Below, one piece after another: positions 1 to 10,164 of a stretch of 64,000 nt of DNA. The DNA comes from Thauera carbonicopians. Lineage in GTDB: Bacteria; Pseudomonadota; Gammaproteobacteria; Burkholderiales; Rhodocyclaceae. The position numbers and the translations under genes were made by a program. The stretch is from assembly GCF_025699485.1 (NCBI RefSeq), contig NZ_JANUXN010000001.1, positions 372,001 to 436,000 of the forward strand, written 5' to 3'. The notes below the pieces were generated by a model, which worked only from the letters and a program-made list of their open reading frames with translations, was not told where the DNA came from and made no database searches. How positions within the stretch are numbered: the stretch's first letter is position 1; each line of letters starts with the position of its first letter.

Positions 1-2157
1 CGCGCGCTGTTCGCCACCGGCTTCTTCAGCGACGTCCGCATCGAGACCGAAGGCGACGTGATCGTCGTCGCCGTCGATGAGCGCCCGGCGATCGCGCAGA
101 TCGACTTCGTCGGCGTCAAGGAATTCGACAAGGACGCACTGAAGGCCGGCCTGCGCGAAGTGGGGCTGGCCGAGTCGCGCATCTTCGACCGCTCGCTGCT
201 CGAGCGTGCCGAACAGGAACTGAAGCGCCAGTACCTGTCGCGCGGCAAGTATTCGGCCCAGGTCACGACCACGGTGACGCCGCTCGAACGCAACCGCGTC
301 GGCATCAACTTCAATGTCGATGAAGGCGACGTCGCCAAGATCCGCCAGATCAGCATCATCGGTGCCCAGGCCTTCGACGAGGACGACCTGCTCGAGCAGA
401 TGCAGCTGACCACGCCGGGCTGGCTGACCTGGTACACCAAGAACGACCAGTACTCGCGCCAGAAGCTGTCGGCCGACCTCGAGACCCTGCGCTCCTTCTA
501 CCTGAACCAGGGCTATCTCGACTTCAACATCGACTCCACCCAGGTGTCGATCACGCCCGACAAGAAGGACATCTACATCACGGTGAACATCACCGAGGGC
601 GAGCAGTACAAGGTGACCGGCGTGCGCTACACCGGCGACCTCATCATCCCGGAATCCGAGTACCTTGCGCTGACCACGCTGAAGCCGGGCGAGACCTTCT
701 CGCGCGAACGCCTCACCGAAACGACCAAGGCGATCACCGACCGCCTGGGCAACGAAGGCTACGCCTTCGCCAACGTCAATGCCGCACCCGAGGTTGACAA
801 GGAGAAGCGCGAAGTCGCGTTCACGATCTTCGTCGATCCGGGCCGCCGCGTGTACGTGCGCCGCATCAACGTCGGCGGCAACACCAAGACGCGCGACGAA
901 GTGGTTCGCCGCGAGATGCGCCAGATGGAAGGCGGCTGGTACGATGCCGCGGCGATCAACCGCTCGAAGACGCGCATCGACCGGCTCGGCTACTTCGACG
1001 AGGTCAACGTCGAGACGCCGCCGGTACCGGGCACGACCGACCAGGTGGACGTCAACTTCTCGGTCAAGGAGCGGCCGACCGGCAACCTGATGCTGGGGGC
1101 GGGTTTCTCGAGTTCCGAAAGCATCGTGCTGTCGGCCTCGATCTCGCAGCAGAACCTGTTCGGCAGCGGCAACGCGCTGAGCCTGGGCCTCAACACCAGC
1201 AAGTCGAGCCGCACGCTGTCGCTGTCCTTCACCAATCCTTATTACACCGTGGATGGCGTCAGCCTCGGCTGGGACCTGTACCACCGCACCTACGACCCGA
1301 CCGACTACGACACCTTGTCGCCGTACAAGACGGTGTCGACCGGCGCGGGCCTGCGCCTGGGCTGGCCGATCGCCGAAGACGACCAGATCAACTTCGGCCT
1401 GACGGCGGACCACACCAAGATCACCACCTACTCGGACAGTCCGCGCCTGTACAAGGACTTCTGCAAGGATTTCGGCTGCAGCGGCTCCGGGGCGGCCGAG
1501 GGTGTCGGCGAAGTCAGCGTCAGCAGCCTGCTGCTGTCCGTCGGTTGGTCGCGCGACAGCCGCGACAGCTTCATCTACCCGCGCAAGGGCGTCTACCAGC
1601 GCGTGTATGGCGAAATCACCGTGCCGGTGGGCGACCTGCGCTACGGCAAGCTGGGCTACCAGTACCAGCACTGGTTCCCGATCGGGCGCGACTACGCGCT
1701 GATGCTCAATGCCGACCTCGGCTATGCCAAGGGTTTCGGCGGCAAGGATGTGCCTTTCTACAAGAACTACTACGTCGGCGGCATCGGCTCGGTGCGCGGC
1801 TTCGACCAGGGCACGCTGGGGCCGAAGTTCATGGATACCGATGGCGACATCACCTCGACCGGCGGTACCCGCAAGCTGGTGACCAACGCCGAGTTCTTCT
1901 TCCCGATGCCGGGTTCGGGCACCGACCGCTCGTTCCGCATCTCCGCCTTCTTCGATGCCGGCTATGTCTGGGGCGAAGACCCCGATACCGGCAAGGAGCA
2001 GAAGATGAAGTTCGACGACCTGCGCTACAGTACCGGCCTGGCTTTCTCCTGGAGTTCGCCGATCGGCCCGCTGAAGTTCAGCTTCGGCCATCCGCTGAAG
2101 AAAGAGAAGGACGACGAGATCCAGCGTTTCCAATTCCAGCTCGGCAGCGTGTTCTGA
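1..2157 (+). CDS. bamA: Outer membrane protein assembly factor BamA (5' end outside window)
   Basis: BamA is the core of the BAM complex, which folds and inserts beta-barrel proteins into the outer membrane. The frame is open from base 1 (it reads RALFATGFFSDVRIE, POTRA 1), so the signal peptide and first residues lie upstream of the window; 718 residues are visible. POTRA repeats fill roughly the first 370 residues and the 16-strand barrel the rest. The conserved GSVRGF motif of the lid loop is present, and the protein ends in a C-terminal Phe (QLGSVF), the usual outer-membrane signature. skp follows 35 bases later, the standard proteobacterial order. Confidence 0.97.
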   Translation, partial: RALFATGFFSDVRIETEGDVIVVAVDERPAIAQIDFVGVKEFDKDALKAGLREVGLAESRIFDRSLLERAEQELKRQYLSRGKYSAQVTTTVTPLERNRVGINFNVDEGDVAKIRQISIIGAQAFDEDDLLEQMQLTTPGWLTWYTKNDQYSRQKLSADLETLRSFYLNQGYLDFNIDSTQVSITPDKKDIYITVNITEGEQYKVTGVRYTGDLIIPESEYLALTTLKPGETFSRERLTETTKAITDRLGNEGYAFANVNAAPEVDKEKREVAFTIFVDPGRRVYVRRINVGGNTKTRDEVVRREMRQMEGGWYDAAAINRSKTRIDRLGYFDEVNVETPPVPGTTDQVDVNFSVKERPTGNLMLGAGFSSSESIVLSASISQQNLFGSGNALSLGLNTSKSSRTLSLSFTNPYYTVDGVSLGWDLYHRTYDPTDYDTLSPYKTVSTGAGLRLGWPIAEDDQINFGLTADHTKITTYSDSPRLYKDFCKDFGCSGSGAAEGVGEVSVSSLLLSVGWSRDSRDSFIYPRKGVYQRVYGEITVPVGDLRYGKLGYQYQHWFPIGRDYALMLNADLGYAKGFGGKDVPFYKNYYVGGIGSVRGFDQGTLGPKFMDTDGDITSTGGTRKLVTNAEFFFPMPGSGTDRSFRISAFFDAGYVWGEDPDTGKEQKMKFDDLRYSTGLAFSWSSPIGPLKFSFGHPLKKEKDDEIQRFQFQLGSVF

Positions 2158-2192
2158 GCGCTGCGCCAAACAAGTTTCATTCGGAGGCATAA

Positions 2193-2693
2193 GTGAAAGT
2201 TAGTACCCTGTCCCTGGTGGGCGCTGCACTGATCGGCTTGTCGCAGGCCGCCGTGGCCGACACCAAGATCGGTTTCGTCAACTCCGACCGCGTGATGCGC
2301 GAGGCGGCGCCCGCGGTGCGGGCCCAGCAGCGCCTCGAGAAGGAGTTCGAGAAGCGCGACCAGGAACTCCAGCGCATGGCCCGTGACCTGAAGGCCATGC
2401 AGGACGAACTCGAGCGCGACGGCGCGACGATGAACGAGAACGACCGCCGCAACAAGGAACGCGCGCTGAACGATCTCAACCGCGACTTCCAGCGCAAGCA
2501 GCGCGAGTTCCGCGAGGATCTGAACCAGCGCCGCAACGAGGAACTGGCTTCGGTGCTCGACAAGGCCAACCGCTCGGTCAAGGACATCGCCGAGAAGGAA
2601 AACTTCGACATCATCTTCCAGGAAGCGGTGTACGCGAACCCGCGCATCGACATCACCGACAAGGTCATCAAGGCCCTGTCCGACGCCAAGTAA
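2193..2693 (+). CDS. skp: Periplasmic chaperone Skp (OmpH family)
   Basis: Skp holds unfolded outer-membrane proteins in the periplasm and delivers them to BamA. The 166-aa product has a cleavable signal peptide ending near AVA (about residue 22), then the family start TKIGFVNSDRV. Next comes a long charged, coiled-coil-prone region rich in Lys, Glu, Arg and Gln, the tentacles of the trimeric jellyfish fold. The start is a GTG preceded by the strong ribosome binding site GGAGG at a good spacing. It sits between bamA and lpxD, as in most Gram-negatives. Confidence 0.95.
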   Translation: MKVSTLSLVGAALIGLSQAAVADTKIGFVNSDRVMREAAPAVRAQQRLEKEFEKRDQELQRMARDLKAMQDELERDGATMNENDRRNKERALNDLNRDFQRKQREFREDLNQRRNEELASVLDKANRSVKDIAEKENFDIIFQEAVYANPRIDITDKVIKALSDAK

Positions 2694-2706
2694 GCCTTCC
2701 GTCCGC

Positions 2707-3711
2707 ATGTTCCGTCTCGACGAACTGGTCGCGCGGCTCGGAGGAGAAGTTTCCGGCGACGCCGGCGTGGCCGTCCGCCGGGTGGCCACGCTCGACCAGG
2801 CCGGGGAAGGCGATCTCGCTTTTCTGGCCAACCGCAAGTACCTGCCGAAGCTGCGCGAAAGTGCGGCGTCGGCGGTCATCGTCGCGCCGGATGCGAAGGC
2901 CTTGCTGAACGGCCGCAGCGCCATCGTCGCTGCCGATCCCTATCTGTACTTCGCGCGCGTCGCCCAGCTCTTCAACCCGCTGCCGGCGGTGCGCCCCGGC
3001 GTCCATGCGCTTGCCGCGCTGGCCTCCAGCGTGCCCTTGTCGGCCGAGATCGGGCCGGGCGCGTCGATCGAGGAGGACGTCGAAATCGGCGAGGGCGTCG
3101 TCGTCGGCGCCGGCTGTCACATCGGCCGCGGCGCACGCATCGGCCGCGGCACGCGGCTTGCCGCGCGGGTCACGATCCAGCATGGCTGCGTGGTCGGGGA
3201 GAACTGCATTCTCCATTCCGGCGTGGTCGTCGGCAGCGACGGCTTCGGCTTCGCCCGTGAAAAGGATGGGCGCTGGATCAAGATCCCGCAGATCGGCCGC
3301 GTCGTCATCGGCAACGACGTCGAGATCGGCGCCAACACCACGATCGATCGCGGCGCGCTCGACGACACCGTGATCGGCGACGGCTGCAAGCTCGACAACC
3401 AGATCCAGATCGCGCACAACGTGCGCATCGGCGAGAACACCGCGATCGCGGGCTGCGTCGGCATCGCCGGCAGCACCAGCATCGGCGCGCGCTGCATGAT
3501 CGGCGGCCAGGCAGGCATCATCGGCCATCTGACGATCTGCGACGACGTCGTCGTTTCCGCCGGTACGCTGGTCAGCAAGTCGATCACCCGGCCCGGCGTC
3601 TACACCGCCAGCCTGCCGGTGCAGCCGCACGCCGACTGGGTGCGCAATTTTTCCCATCTGCGCCACCTCGATGCGCTGGCCGGGCGCGTCCGCTCACTCG
3701 AAAACCAATGA
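2707..3711 (+). CDS. lpxD: UDP-3-O-(3-hydroxyacyl)glucosamine N-acyltransferase LpxD
   Basis: LpxD is the third step of lipid A synthesis: it transfers a 3-hydroxyacyl chain from ACP to the 2-amino group of UDP-3-O-acyl-glucosamine in the cytoplasm. The 334-aa protein has the N-terminal uridine-binding domain (about 1-100), then many hexapeptide repeats of the I-G-x-x-x-x type forming a left-handed beta helix. The catalytic His lies in [10 protein letters not shown]. Length is normal for the family (E. coli about 341). It starts 13 bases after skp and ends just ahead of fabZ. Confidence 0.96.
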   Translation: MFRLDELVARLGGEVSGDAGVAVRRVATLDQAGEGDLAFLANRKYLPKLRESAASAVIVAPDAKALLNGRSAIVAADPYLYFARVAQLFNPLPAVRPGVHALAALASSVPLSAEIGPGASIEEDVEIGEGVVVGAGCHIGRGARIGRGTRLAARVTIQHGCVVGENCILHSGVVVGSDGFGFAREKDGRWIKIPQIGRVVIGNDVEIGANTTIDRGALDDTVIGDGCKLDNQIQIAHNVRIGENTAIAGCVGIAGSTSIGARCMIGGQAGIIGHLTICDDVVVSAGTLVSKSITRPGVYTASLPVQPHADWVRNFSHLRHLDALAGRVRSLENQ

Positions 3712-3746
3712 AGGCCGCCGCGACGGCCGGCCCCGGGACAATCCTC

Positions 3747-4184
3747 ATGATGAACATCAACGAAATCGTCGAATACCTGCCGCATCGTTATCCATTCCTG
3801 CTGATCGACCGCGTGCTCGAGATGGAGGAGGGCAAGCGCATCGTCGCGCTGAAGAACGTGACGATGAACGAGCCTTTCTTTCCCGGCCATTTTCCGCACC
3901 ATCCGGTGATGCCCGGTGTGCTGATCGTCGAGGCGATGGCCCAGGCGGCGGCGGTGCTGTCGTTCAAGAGCATGGGCGTCAAGCCTGACGAGAACTCGGT
4001 GGTGTATTTCGCCGGCATCGACAACGTGCGCTTCAAGCGCCCGGTGGTGCCGGGCGACCAGTTGATCTTCGAAGTCGAGATCACCCAGAACAAGCGCAAC
4101 ATCTACAAGTACAAGGGGGTCGCCCGCGTCGACGGCGAAGTGGCGACCGAAGCCGATCTGATGTGCGCGCTGAAGACCCTATGA
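3747..4184 (+). CDS. fabZ: 3-hydroxyacyl-[ACP] dehydratase FabZ
   Basis: FabZ dehydrates 3-hydroxyacyl-ACP in fatty acid elongation and balances membrane fatty acid against lipid A synthesis. The hot-dog fold protein shows the family core [13 protein letters not shown] and the active-site stretch [20 protein letters not shown], with catalytic His and Glu. I chose the ATG at 3747 (145 aa) because it matches the normal family length. An upstream ATG at 3708, overlapping the lpxD stop, would add a non-conserved 13-residue tail. The stop overlaps the lpxA start (ATGA). Confidence 0.95.
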   Translation: MMNINEIVEYLPHRYPFLLIDRVLEMEEGKRIVALKNVTMNEPFFPGHFPHHPVMPGVLIVEAMAQAAAVLSFKSMGVKPDENSVVYFAGIDNVRFKRPVVPGDQLIFEVEITQNKRNIYKYKGVARVDGEVATEADLMCALKTL

Positions 4185-4951
4185 TCCATCCGACCGCCAT
4201 CGTCCATCCGGGCGCCAGGCTCGGTGAGAAGGTCTCGATCGGAGCCTATTCGATCATCGGCGAGCACGTCGAGATCGGCGACGGCAGCCGGATCGGGCCG
4301 CACGTCGTCGTCGAAGGCCATACCCGCATCGGCCGCGACAACGAAATCTTCCAGTTCTGCTCGCTCGGCGCCAAGCCGCAGGACAAGAAGTACGACGACG
4401 AGCCTACCCGGCTCGAGATCGGCGACCGCAACACCATCCGCGAGTACTGCTCGTTCAACGTCGGCACCAGCCAGGACGGGGGAGTCACCCGGGTCGGTGA
4501 CGACAACTGGATCATGGCCTACGTGCATGTGGCGCACGACTGCCAGGTCGGCAACCACACGATCTTCGCCAACAACGCGACGCTGGCCGGCCACGTCCAT
4601 GTCGGCGACTGGGCGATCCTCGGCGGCTTCACCGGCGTGCATCAGTTCTGCCGCGTCGGCGCACACAGCTTCTGCGGCGTCGGCACCGTGCTGCTGCAGG
4701 ATCTGCCGCCCTTCGTCACCGTCGCCGGCAATCCCGCCAAGCCGCACGGCATCAACAGCGAAGGCCTCAAGCGCCGCGGCTACGGCAGCGAAGGCATCGC
4801 CGCGATCAAGCGTGCCTACCGGGCACTGTACCGCAGCGGCCTGACGCTGGACGAAGCGCGCCAGCGCGTCGCCGAGATCGTGGCCGAGCATGCCGAGGCC
4901 GGCCCGCTGTCCGAGTTCATCGCCGACTCCGGCCGCGGCATCGTCCGCTGA
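4181..4951 (+). CDS. lpxA: UDP-N-acetylglucosamine O-acyltransferase LpxA
   Basis: LpxA starts lipid A synthesis by moving a 3-hydroxyacyl chain from ACP to the 3-OH of UDP-GlcNAc. The 256-aa protein begins [12 protein letters not shown], the usual family N-terminus, followed by hexapeptide repeats forming a left-handed beta helix. The catalytic His is in [14 protein letters not shown]-terminal helical part begins around GLKRRGY. The ATG at 4181 overlaps the fabZ stop by 4 bases, indicating translational coupling; lpxB follows after 5 bases. Confidence 0.96.
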   Translation: MIHPTAIVHPGARLGEKVSIGAYSIIGEHVEIGDGSRIGPHVVVEGHTRIGRDNEIFQFCSLGAKPQDKKYDDEPTRLEIGDRNTIREYCSFNVGTSQDGGVTRVGDDNWIMAYVHVAHDCQVGNHTIFANNATLAGHVHVGDWAILGGFTGVHQFCRVGAHSFCGVGTVLLQDLPPFVTVAGNPAKPHGINSEGLKRRGYGSEGIAAIKRAYRALYRSGLTLDEARQRVAEIVAEHAEAGPLSEFIADSGRGIVR

Positions 4952-4956
4952 GCGCC

Positions 4957-6108
4957 ATGACCGTTCGCATCGCGATGGTGGCCGGAGAAGCATCCGGCGA
5001 CCTGCTCGCCAGCCATCTGATCCGGGCCATTCGTCGGTACCTGCCCGATGCCGAGTTCTTCGGCATCGGCGGGCCGAAGATGCAGGCCGAAGGCTTCGAC
5101 GTGCGCTGGCCCTGCGAACTGCTGGCGGTGCATGGCTATGTCGATGCGCTGAAGCGCTACCGCGAGCTGTCGGGCATTCGCCGCAGCCTGCTGGCGCAGG
5201 TTCGCAAGGAGCGGCCGGCAGCCTTCATCGGCGTCGATGCGCCCGACTTCAACCTGTGGCTGGAAGGCAAGGTCAAGGACACGGGCATTCCGGCGATCCA
5301 CTTCGTCAGCCCGTCGATCTGGGCCTGGCGCGGCGGGCGCATCAAGCGCATCGCGCGCTCGGTCAGCCGCATGCTGTGCCTGTTCCCGTTCGAGCCGGCG
5401 CTGTACGAACAGGCCGGCGTGCCGGTCAGCTACGTCGGCCATCCGCTGGCGGACGTCTTTCCGCTGTGCCCCGACCGCGCCGCGGCGCGTGAACTGCTGG
5501 GTTTGTACCCCGACAGCAGGATCGTCGCGATGCTGCCGGGCAGCCGCCAGTCCGAAGTGCGCAACCTGGCCGACATCTACATCGCCACCGCGATCCGCAT
5601 GCTCGAACGCGACCCCGGCCTGGGTTTCCTGGTGCCGCTGGCGACGCGCGAGACCCGCCTGATTTTCGAAGAGGCGCTGCACCGCAATCAGGCGACGGAA
5701 CTGCCCATCCGCATGCTGTTCGGCCATGCGGTCGAGGCCATGACCGCCGCCGACGCGGTGCTGGTCGCGAGCGGCACCGCAAGCCTCGAAGCCGCGCTGC
5801 TGAAGCGGCCGATGGTGATCACCTACCGCATCGGCGACTGGCAGTACCGGCTGATGAAGCGCATGGCCTACCTGCCGTGGGTCGGCCTGCCGAACATCCT
5901 GTGCAACGAAGGCCTGGTCCCGGAACTGCTGCAGGACGATGCGACGCCGGAGAATCTCGCCGCGGCGCTGGAGGCCTGGCTCGGCGACGCCGACCGCTGC
6001 GCGGCGCTCGAGCTGCGCTTCACCGAGCTGCATCTGACCCTGCGGCAGGACACGGCGCAGAAGGCGGCGGAGGCCATCCTGCCTTACCTGAACGGCAGGA
6101 CGACGTGA
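4957..6108 (+). CDS. lpxB: Lipid-A-disaccharide synthase LpxB
   Basis: LpxB is a GT-B glycosyltransferase (GT19) that joins lipid X to UDP-2,3-diacylglucosamine, giving the lipid A disaccharide at the inner face of the membrane. The 383-aa protein has the family N-terminal motif [14 protein letters not shown], the [11 protein letters not shown] segment, and the C-terminal nucleotide-binding motifs LLPGSRQSE and ASGTASLEA. It is co-transcribed with lpxA, and its stop overlaps a GTG start for rnhB. Confidence 0.96.
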   Translation: MTVRIAMVAGEASGDLLASHLIRAIRRYLPDAEFFGIGGPKMQAEGFDVRWPCELLAVHGYVDALKRYRELSGIRRSLLAQVRKERPAAFIGVDAPDFNLWLEGKVKDTGIPAIHFVSPSIWAWRGGRIKRIARSVSRMLCLFPFEPALYEQAGVPVSYVGHPLADVFPLCPDRAAARELLGLYPDSRIVAMLPGSRQSEVRNLADIYIATAIRMLERDPGLGFLVPLATRETRLIFEEALHRNQATELPIRMLFGHAVEAMTAADAVLVASGTASLEAALLKRPMVITYRIGDWQYRLMKRMAYLPWVGLPNILCNEGLVPELLQDDATPENLAAALEAWLGDADRCAALELRFTELHLTLRQDTAQKAAEAILPYLNGRTT

Positions 6109-6722
6109 GCGCAGACCTTTTCATGCCTGCTGCGGCATGTCCGGGGCAGGTGCTGGTATGCGGTGTGGACGAGGCCGGGCGCGGCCCCTTGTGCGGGCCG
6201 GTCGTCGCCGCGGCGGTGATCCTCGATCCCGCACGCCCGATCGACGGCCTGGCGGATTCCAAGAAGCTCGGCGAGCGTGCGCGCGAGCGCCTGGCGGTGC
6301 TGATCCGCGAGCGTGCGCTGGCCTGGGCGGTCGCCGAAGCCAATGTCGAGGAAATCGACCGCCTCAACATCCTGCACGCCAGCATGCTGGCCATGCAGCG
6401 CGCGGTCGCGGGGCTGGGCGTGGCGCCGGCCGAAGTGCTGATCGACGGCAACCGCTGCCCCCGCCTGCCTTATCCTGCGCGCGCCATCGTCAAGGGCGAC
6501 GCCACCGAACCTTCGATCTCGGCTGCGTCCATCCTCGCCAAGACTGTCCGTGACGCCGGCATGCGTGAACTCGACGCGTCATGGCCGCAATACGGGCTCG
6601 CCGCGCACAAGGGCTATCCCACTGCCGCCCACCTGCAGGCGTTGCAACAGCATGGCGTCGCCGATTTCTACCGCCGCAGCTTCGCGCCCGTTCGGCGCCT
6701 GCTCGACGCCGCTGCCCGATGA
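6105..6722 (+). CDS. rnhB: Ribonuclease HII
   Basis: RNase HII cuts the RNA strand of RNA-DNA hybrids and removes single ribonucleotides misincorporated in DNA. Motifs are [14 protein letters not shown] (first acidic pair), DSKKLGE, and [10 protein letters not shown] (later acidic residue). I place the start at the GTG at 6105, which overlaps the lpxB stop (GTGA) and has AGGA five bases upstream; this gives 205 aa. An ATG at 6123 would give 199 aa and has a poor ribosome binding site. It is the usual partner downstream of lpxB. Confidence 0.93.
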   Translation: MSADLFMPAAACPGQVLVCGVDEAGRGPLCGPVVAAAVILDPARPIDGLADSKKLGERARERLAVLIRERALAWAVAEANVEEIDRLNILHASMLAMQRAVAGLGVAPAEVLIDGNRCPRLPYPARAIVKGDATEPSISAASILAKTVRDAGMRELDASWPQYGLAAHKGYPTAAHLQALQQHGVADFYRRSFAPVRRLLDAAAR

Positions 6723-7537
6723 AAGCGATCGCTTCACGCGAGAACCCGCTGGTCAAGCGCCTGCATGCGCTGGCCGGCTCCGCCCGCGAACGGCGCAAAC
6801 ATGGCGAGACGCTGCTCGATGGTGCGCACCTGCTGGATGCCGCGCTGCAGCGCCGATGGCCGCTGAAGGGCCTCGTCGTCGCCGAGAGCGGCCTTGCCAG
6901 TGCGGAAATCCAGGACCTGCTCGCACGCTGCCCGGCCGAGATACCGCACTACCAGTTTCCCGACGCCTTGTTCGCCCACATCAGCCCGGTCGACACACCT
7001 TCCGGCATCCTTGCCATCATCGACCTGCCGGCAGAGCCGGCGCCGGAGAAACTGGCGGGCGACGTCATCGTGCTCGATGCGGTGCAGGACCCCGGCAATC
7101 TCGGCACCATCCTCCGTACTGCGGCGGCGGCCGGGGTGCGCGACGTACTGCTCACCGAAGGCTGTGCCGGCGCCTGGTCGCCCAGGGTGCTGCGTGCCGG
7201 CATGGGGGCGCACTTCGGCCTGTGCATCCGGGAACGCGTCGACGCGTTGCAGGTGCTGTGGGATTTTCCCGGTCCGGTGCTGGCCACCGCGCTGACGTCC
7301 GATGCGCGCGAGCTGTACGACATCGAGCTGTGCCGCCCCGCGGCCTGGCTGTTCGGTGCCGAAGGCCAGGGCCTGTCGCCCAGCCTGCTTGCCCTTGCCA
7401 CCGAGCGTGTGGTGATTCCGATCGCCGACTCGATCGAATCGCTCAACGTCGCCGCTGCAGTCGCAGTCTGCCTGTTCGAGCAGGCCAGGCAACGGCGCAT
7501 GTCAAATACGTCACATTCTTCCAGAAAAGGCGATTGA
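6719..7537 (+). CDS. TrmH/SpoU-family RNA 2'-O-methyltransferase
   Basis: This 272-aa SPOUT-class enzyme probably transfers a methyl group from S-adenosylmethionine to a ribose 2'-OH in rRNA or tRNA. An N-terminal substrate-binding domain (about 1-100) is followed by the catalytic domain with [28 protein letters not shown] and [15 protein letters not shown], the three classic SpoU motifs that form the trefoil knot. The ATG overlaps the rnhB stop (ATGA), so it belongs to the same transcription unit. The exact RNA target cannot be read from the sequence. Confidence 0.9.
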   Translation: MKAIASRENPLVKRLHALAGSARERRKHGETLLDGAHLLDAALQRRWPLKGLVVAESGLASAEIQDLLARCPAEIPHYQFPDALFAHISPVDTPSGILAIIDLPAEPAPEKLAGDVIVLDAVQDPGNLGTILRTAAAAGVRDVLLTEGCAGAWSPRVLRAGMGAHFGLCIRERVDALQVLWDFPGPVLATALTSDARELYDIELCRPAAWLFGAEGQGLSPSLLALATERVVIPIADSIESLNVAAAVAVCLFEQARQRRMSNTSHSSRKGD

Positions 7538-7645
7538 CAGCCTTTTTCCTCGCACAGGATGCTAGCCGCGGGTACATGTTCGCGGCACGCGTCGCAGCAT
7601 GCGCGGCCAGACGGCGGAAAGCCGCATTTGCCGAGGAGACGAGGA

Positions 7646-8119
7646 GTGACGATCTATTTCAAGACCCCGCGGGGGATGGGCGAAATCGCCAATCGCAGCG
7701 GGGCCATCGGCCAGCGTGCGCGGCGGCTGCTGATCCTGATCGATGGGCAGCGCTCGAAAGGGGAATTGCATGCCCTGGCGGGCGATCCCGACATCGAAAG
7801 CACGCTCGGCCAACTGATCGACGCCGGCTTCGTCACCGAGGCGTCGCCACAAGCCGAAGCGCCACCACCGTCCGAAGCATCGCGGATGAACGAAGCCGCA
7901 ACTCAGGATCTGCAGAAGGCGCGCAACTTCATGATCAACACCTTGCGCGCCTATCACGGCCACTACAACAAGATGAATCTGATCAAGCGCATCGAGGGCT
8001 CGCAGCAGCGCGCGGAGCTGGAGGCCTTGTTCGAGGAATGGCGTGCGTCCATCGCCGAAAACCGTACCGGCCTCAAGCGCGTCGATGAACTCGCCAGCCA
8101 ACTGCGCGCGGTGATGTAG
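7646..8119 (+). CDS. Conserved hypothetical protein, 157 aa
   Basis: I do not recognise a named family. The chosen GTG start has a very strong purine-rich ribosome binding site (GAGGAGACGAGGA) directly upstream. The first 80 residues (MTIYFKTPRGMGEIANRSG, then RARRLLILIDGQRSKGEL) look like a small winged-helix-type or DUF fold. A Pro/Glu/Ala-rich linker follows, then a predicted helical C-terminus from about residue 85 (ATQDLQKARNFMINTLRAY). It stands alone between the methyltransferase and yaaA. A role in sensing or regulation is only a guess. Confidence 0.75.
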   Translation: MTIYFKTPRGMGEIANRSGAIGQRARRLLILIDGQRSKGELHALAGDPDIESTLGQLIDAGFVTEASPQAEAPPPSEASRMNEAATQDLQKARNFMINTLRAYHGHYNKMNLIKRIEGSQQRAELEALFEEWRASIAENRTGLKRVDELASQLRAVM

Positions 8120-8170
8120 CGCGCCGTTTGCTAACATTGGGCGCTTCTTCCTGCCGGCCGTGACCCGCCC

Positions 8171-8956
8171 ATGATCTTCGTCATTTCCCCCGCCAAGGCG
8201 CTCGACTACGAGACGCCGCCCGCCACGCCGCGCTTCACCCAGCCGGATTTCCTCGATCGATCCGCCGAACTCGTCGCCATCCTGCGCGAGCGCTCGCCGG
8301 CGCAGATCGCGGAGCTGATGTCGCTGTCGGATGCGCTCGCCAGCCTCAATGCCGCGCGCTACGAACAATGGTCAACGCCGTTCTCGCCGGACAACGCCAA
8401 GCAGGCGGTATTCGCCTTCAACGGCGACGTGTACGAGGGGCTGGACGCATACAGCCTGACGCCGCAGGAGCTCGACTGGGCACAGGACCATCTGCGCATC
8501 CTGTCCGGCCTGTACGGCGTGCTGCGCCCGCTCGACCTGATGCAGCCTTACCGCCTGGAAATGGGCACCCGGCTGGAGAATGCCCGCGGCAGGAATCTGT
8601 ACGCCTTCTGGGGCGATCGCATCACCGACGAACTCAACCGCCTGCTCGCCGCCGAGGCCGATGCCGGACGCGAGCCGATTCTGTTCAACCTCGCCTCCGA
8701 CGAGTATTTCAAGTCGGTCAAGCCGGCGAAACTCAAGGGCAGGCTGGTCAGCGCCGCCTTCGAGGACTGGAAGGGAGGCCGCTACAAGATCGTCAGCTTC
8801 TACGCCAAGCGCGCGCGTGGCCTGATGAGCCGCTACCTGATCCAGCACCGCATCGACGACGTCGACGGGGTCAAGGGTTTCGCGGCCGAAGGCTATGCCT
8901 TCGCGGCCGAAGCCTCGGACGACGACCGGCTGGTGTTCCGCCGCCGCGAGGCCTGA
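8171..8956 (+). CDS. yaaA: Peroxide stress protein YaaA (DUF328)
   Basis: YaaA lowers free intracellular iron during peroxide stress in E. coli and binds DNA. The 261-aa product begins [14 protein letters not shown], close to the family start MLILISPAKTLDY, and has the signatures [24 protein letters not shown] and [11 protein letters not shown]. Length matches the family (about 258). A short gap of 5 bases leads to the next gene, so the two may be co-transcribed. Confidence 0.95.
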   Translation: MIFVISPAKALDYETPPATPRFTQPDFLDRSAELVAILRERSPAQIAELMSLSDALASLNAARYEQWSTPFSPDNAKQAVFAFNGDVYEGLDAYSLTPQELDWAQDHLRILSGLYGVLRPLDLMQPYRLEMGTRLENARGRNLYAFWGDRITDELNRLLAAEADAGREPILFNLASDEYFKSVKPAKLKGRLVSAAFEDWKGGRYKIVSFYAKRARGLMSRYLIQHRIDDVDGVKGFAAEGYAFAAEASDDDRLVFRRREA

Positions 8957-8961
8957 ACGTA

Positions 8962-10116
8962 ATGGCTGAGGTGGCCTCCATGTGCATCAGTTCATGCTTC
9001 GATTCCGGCGCGATCGAGGTGGCCTGCGCCGACGACCCGCAGAACATCCGGCTGCGCCTGCGTGCCGACAATGCGGCCGAATTCCGCCAGTGGTTCCATT
9101 TCCGCCTGACGGGTGCCGCGGGCAGGGCAGTGCGCATGGTGTTCGAGAACGCCTCGCAGGCCGCCTACCCGGACGGCTGGCCGGCTTACCGCTGCGTGGC
9201 GTCCTACGATCGCCGCGACTGGTTCCGCGTCTCCGGCACCCGCTACGAGAACGGCCAGTTGGTCGTCGAGCACACGCCCGAGCGCAACAGCGTCTACTAC
9301 GCCTATTTCGAGCCGTATTCGCACGAGCGCCATCTCGATCTGCTCGCCCGTGCCGAAGCTTCGCCTTTCGCCAGCGTGAGCAACCTCGGTGCGAGCGTCG
9401 ATGGCCGCGATATCGACCTCGTCACCGTCGGCCGGCCCGACACGGTGCCGGTGTGGATCATCGCCCGCCAGCATCCCGGGGAGACGATGGCCGAATGGTT
9501 CGTCGAAGGGCTGCTCGAGCGCCTGCTCGATCCTTTCGACGCCGTCGCCCGCCGTCTGCGCGAGCAGGCGCGCTTCTGCATCGTGCCCAACATGAACCCC
9601 GACGGCGCGGTCCGCGGCAATCTGCGCACCAATGCGGCCGGGCGCAATCTCAATCGCGAGTGGCGCGAGCCCGACCCCGCCGCCAGTCCGGAGGTCTTTC
9701 TGGTGCGACGGGAAATGCAGCGCACCGGCTGCGGGCTTTTCCTCGACATCCACGGCGACGAGGCGCTGCCCTACGTCTTTTTCTCGACCGCCGAGGAAGT
9801 ACCCGGCTTCACCGCACAGGCAGTCCAGCAGCAGGCACGCTTCATCGAGGCCTTCGCCGTCGCGGCCCCCGATTTCCAGACCGAGGAGGGCTACAAACCC
9901 GGCCGCTTCGGCGAGGAACTGCTGACGCTCGCCAGCAAGTGGGTCGCCAATCACTTCGGTTGCGTGTCGTTGACGCTGGAAATGCCGTTCAAGGACAACG
10001 CGAACCTGCCCGATGAACAGGCTGGCTGGAACGGCGCGCGCAGCAAGCGGCTGGGTGCGTCGATGCTCGATGCAATCCTGTGCCACGTCTCCAGGGACGA
10101 TGAAAGCCCCGGTTGA
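8962..10116 (+). CDS. M14-family zinc carboxypeptidase, cytosolic carboxypeptidase-like
   Basis: The 384-aa protein has an N-terminal beta-rich domain of about 125 residues, typical of cytosolic carboxypeptidases, then an M14 peptidase domain. The zinc ligands are in RQHPGETMAEW (HxxE) and LDIHGDE (His). The substrate-binding Arg/Asn lie in NLRTNAAGRNLNREW, and the catalytic Glu is probably in SLTLEMPFKDN. Bacterial members remove C-terminal amino acids from peptides, but the substrate is unknown. The start could also be the ATG at 8980. No signal peptide is seen, so it is probably cytoplasmic. Confidence 0.88.
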   Translation: MAEVASMCISSCFDSGAIEVACADDPQNIRLRLRADNAAEFRQWFHFRLTGAAGRAVRMVFENASQAAYPDGWPAYRCVASYDRRDWFRVSGTRYENGQLVVEHTPERNSVYYAYFEPYSHERHLDLLARAEASPFASVSNLGASVDGRDIDLVTVGRPDTVPVWIIARQHPGETMAEWFVEGLLERLLDPFDAVARRLREQARFCIVPNMNPDGAVRGNLRTNAAGRNLNREWREPDPAASPEVFLVRREMQRTGCGLFLDIHGDEALPYVFFSTAEEVPGFTAQAVQQQARFIEAFAVAAPDFQTEEGYKPGRFGEELLTLASKWVANHFGCVSLTLEMPFKDNANLPDEQAGWNGARSKRLGASMLDAILCHVSRDDESPG

Positions 10117-10164
10117 CGGGTCAGTGCCGCGACGGAGCGCGACCTGATCCCTGGCTCCGGGGTG

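Noticed and set aside
4816-6033. 405-aa minus-strand frame opposite lpxB
   Set aside because: Shadow of a well-defined lpxB gene; no conserved motif and biased composition.
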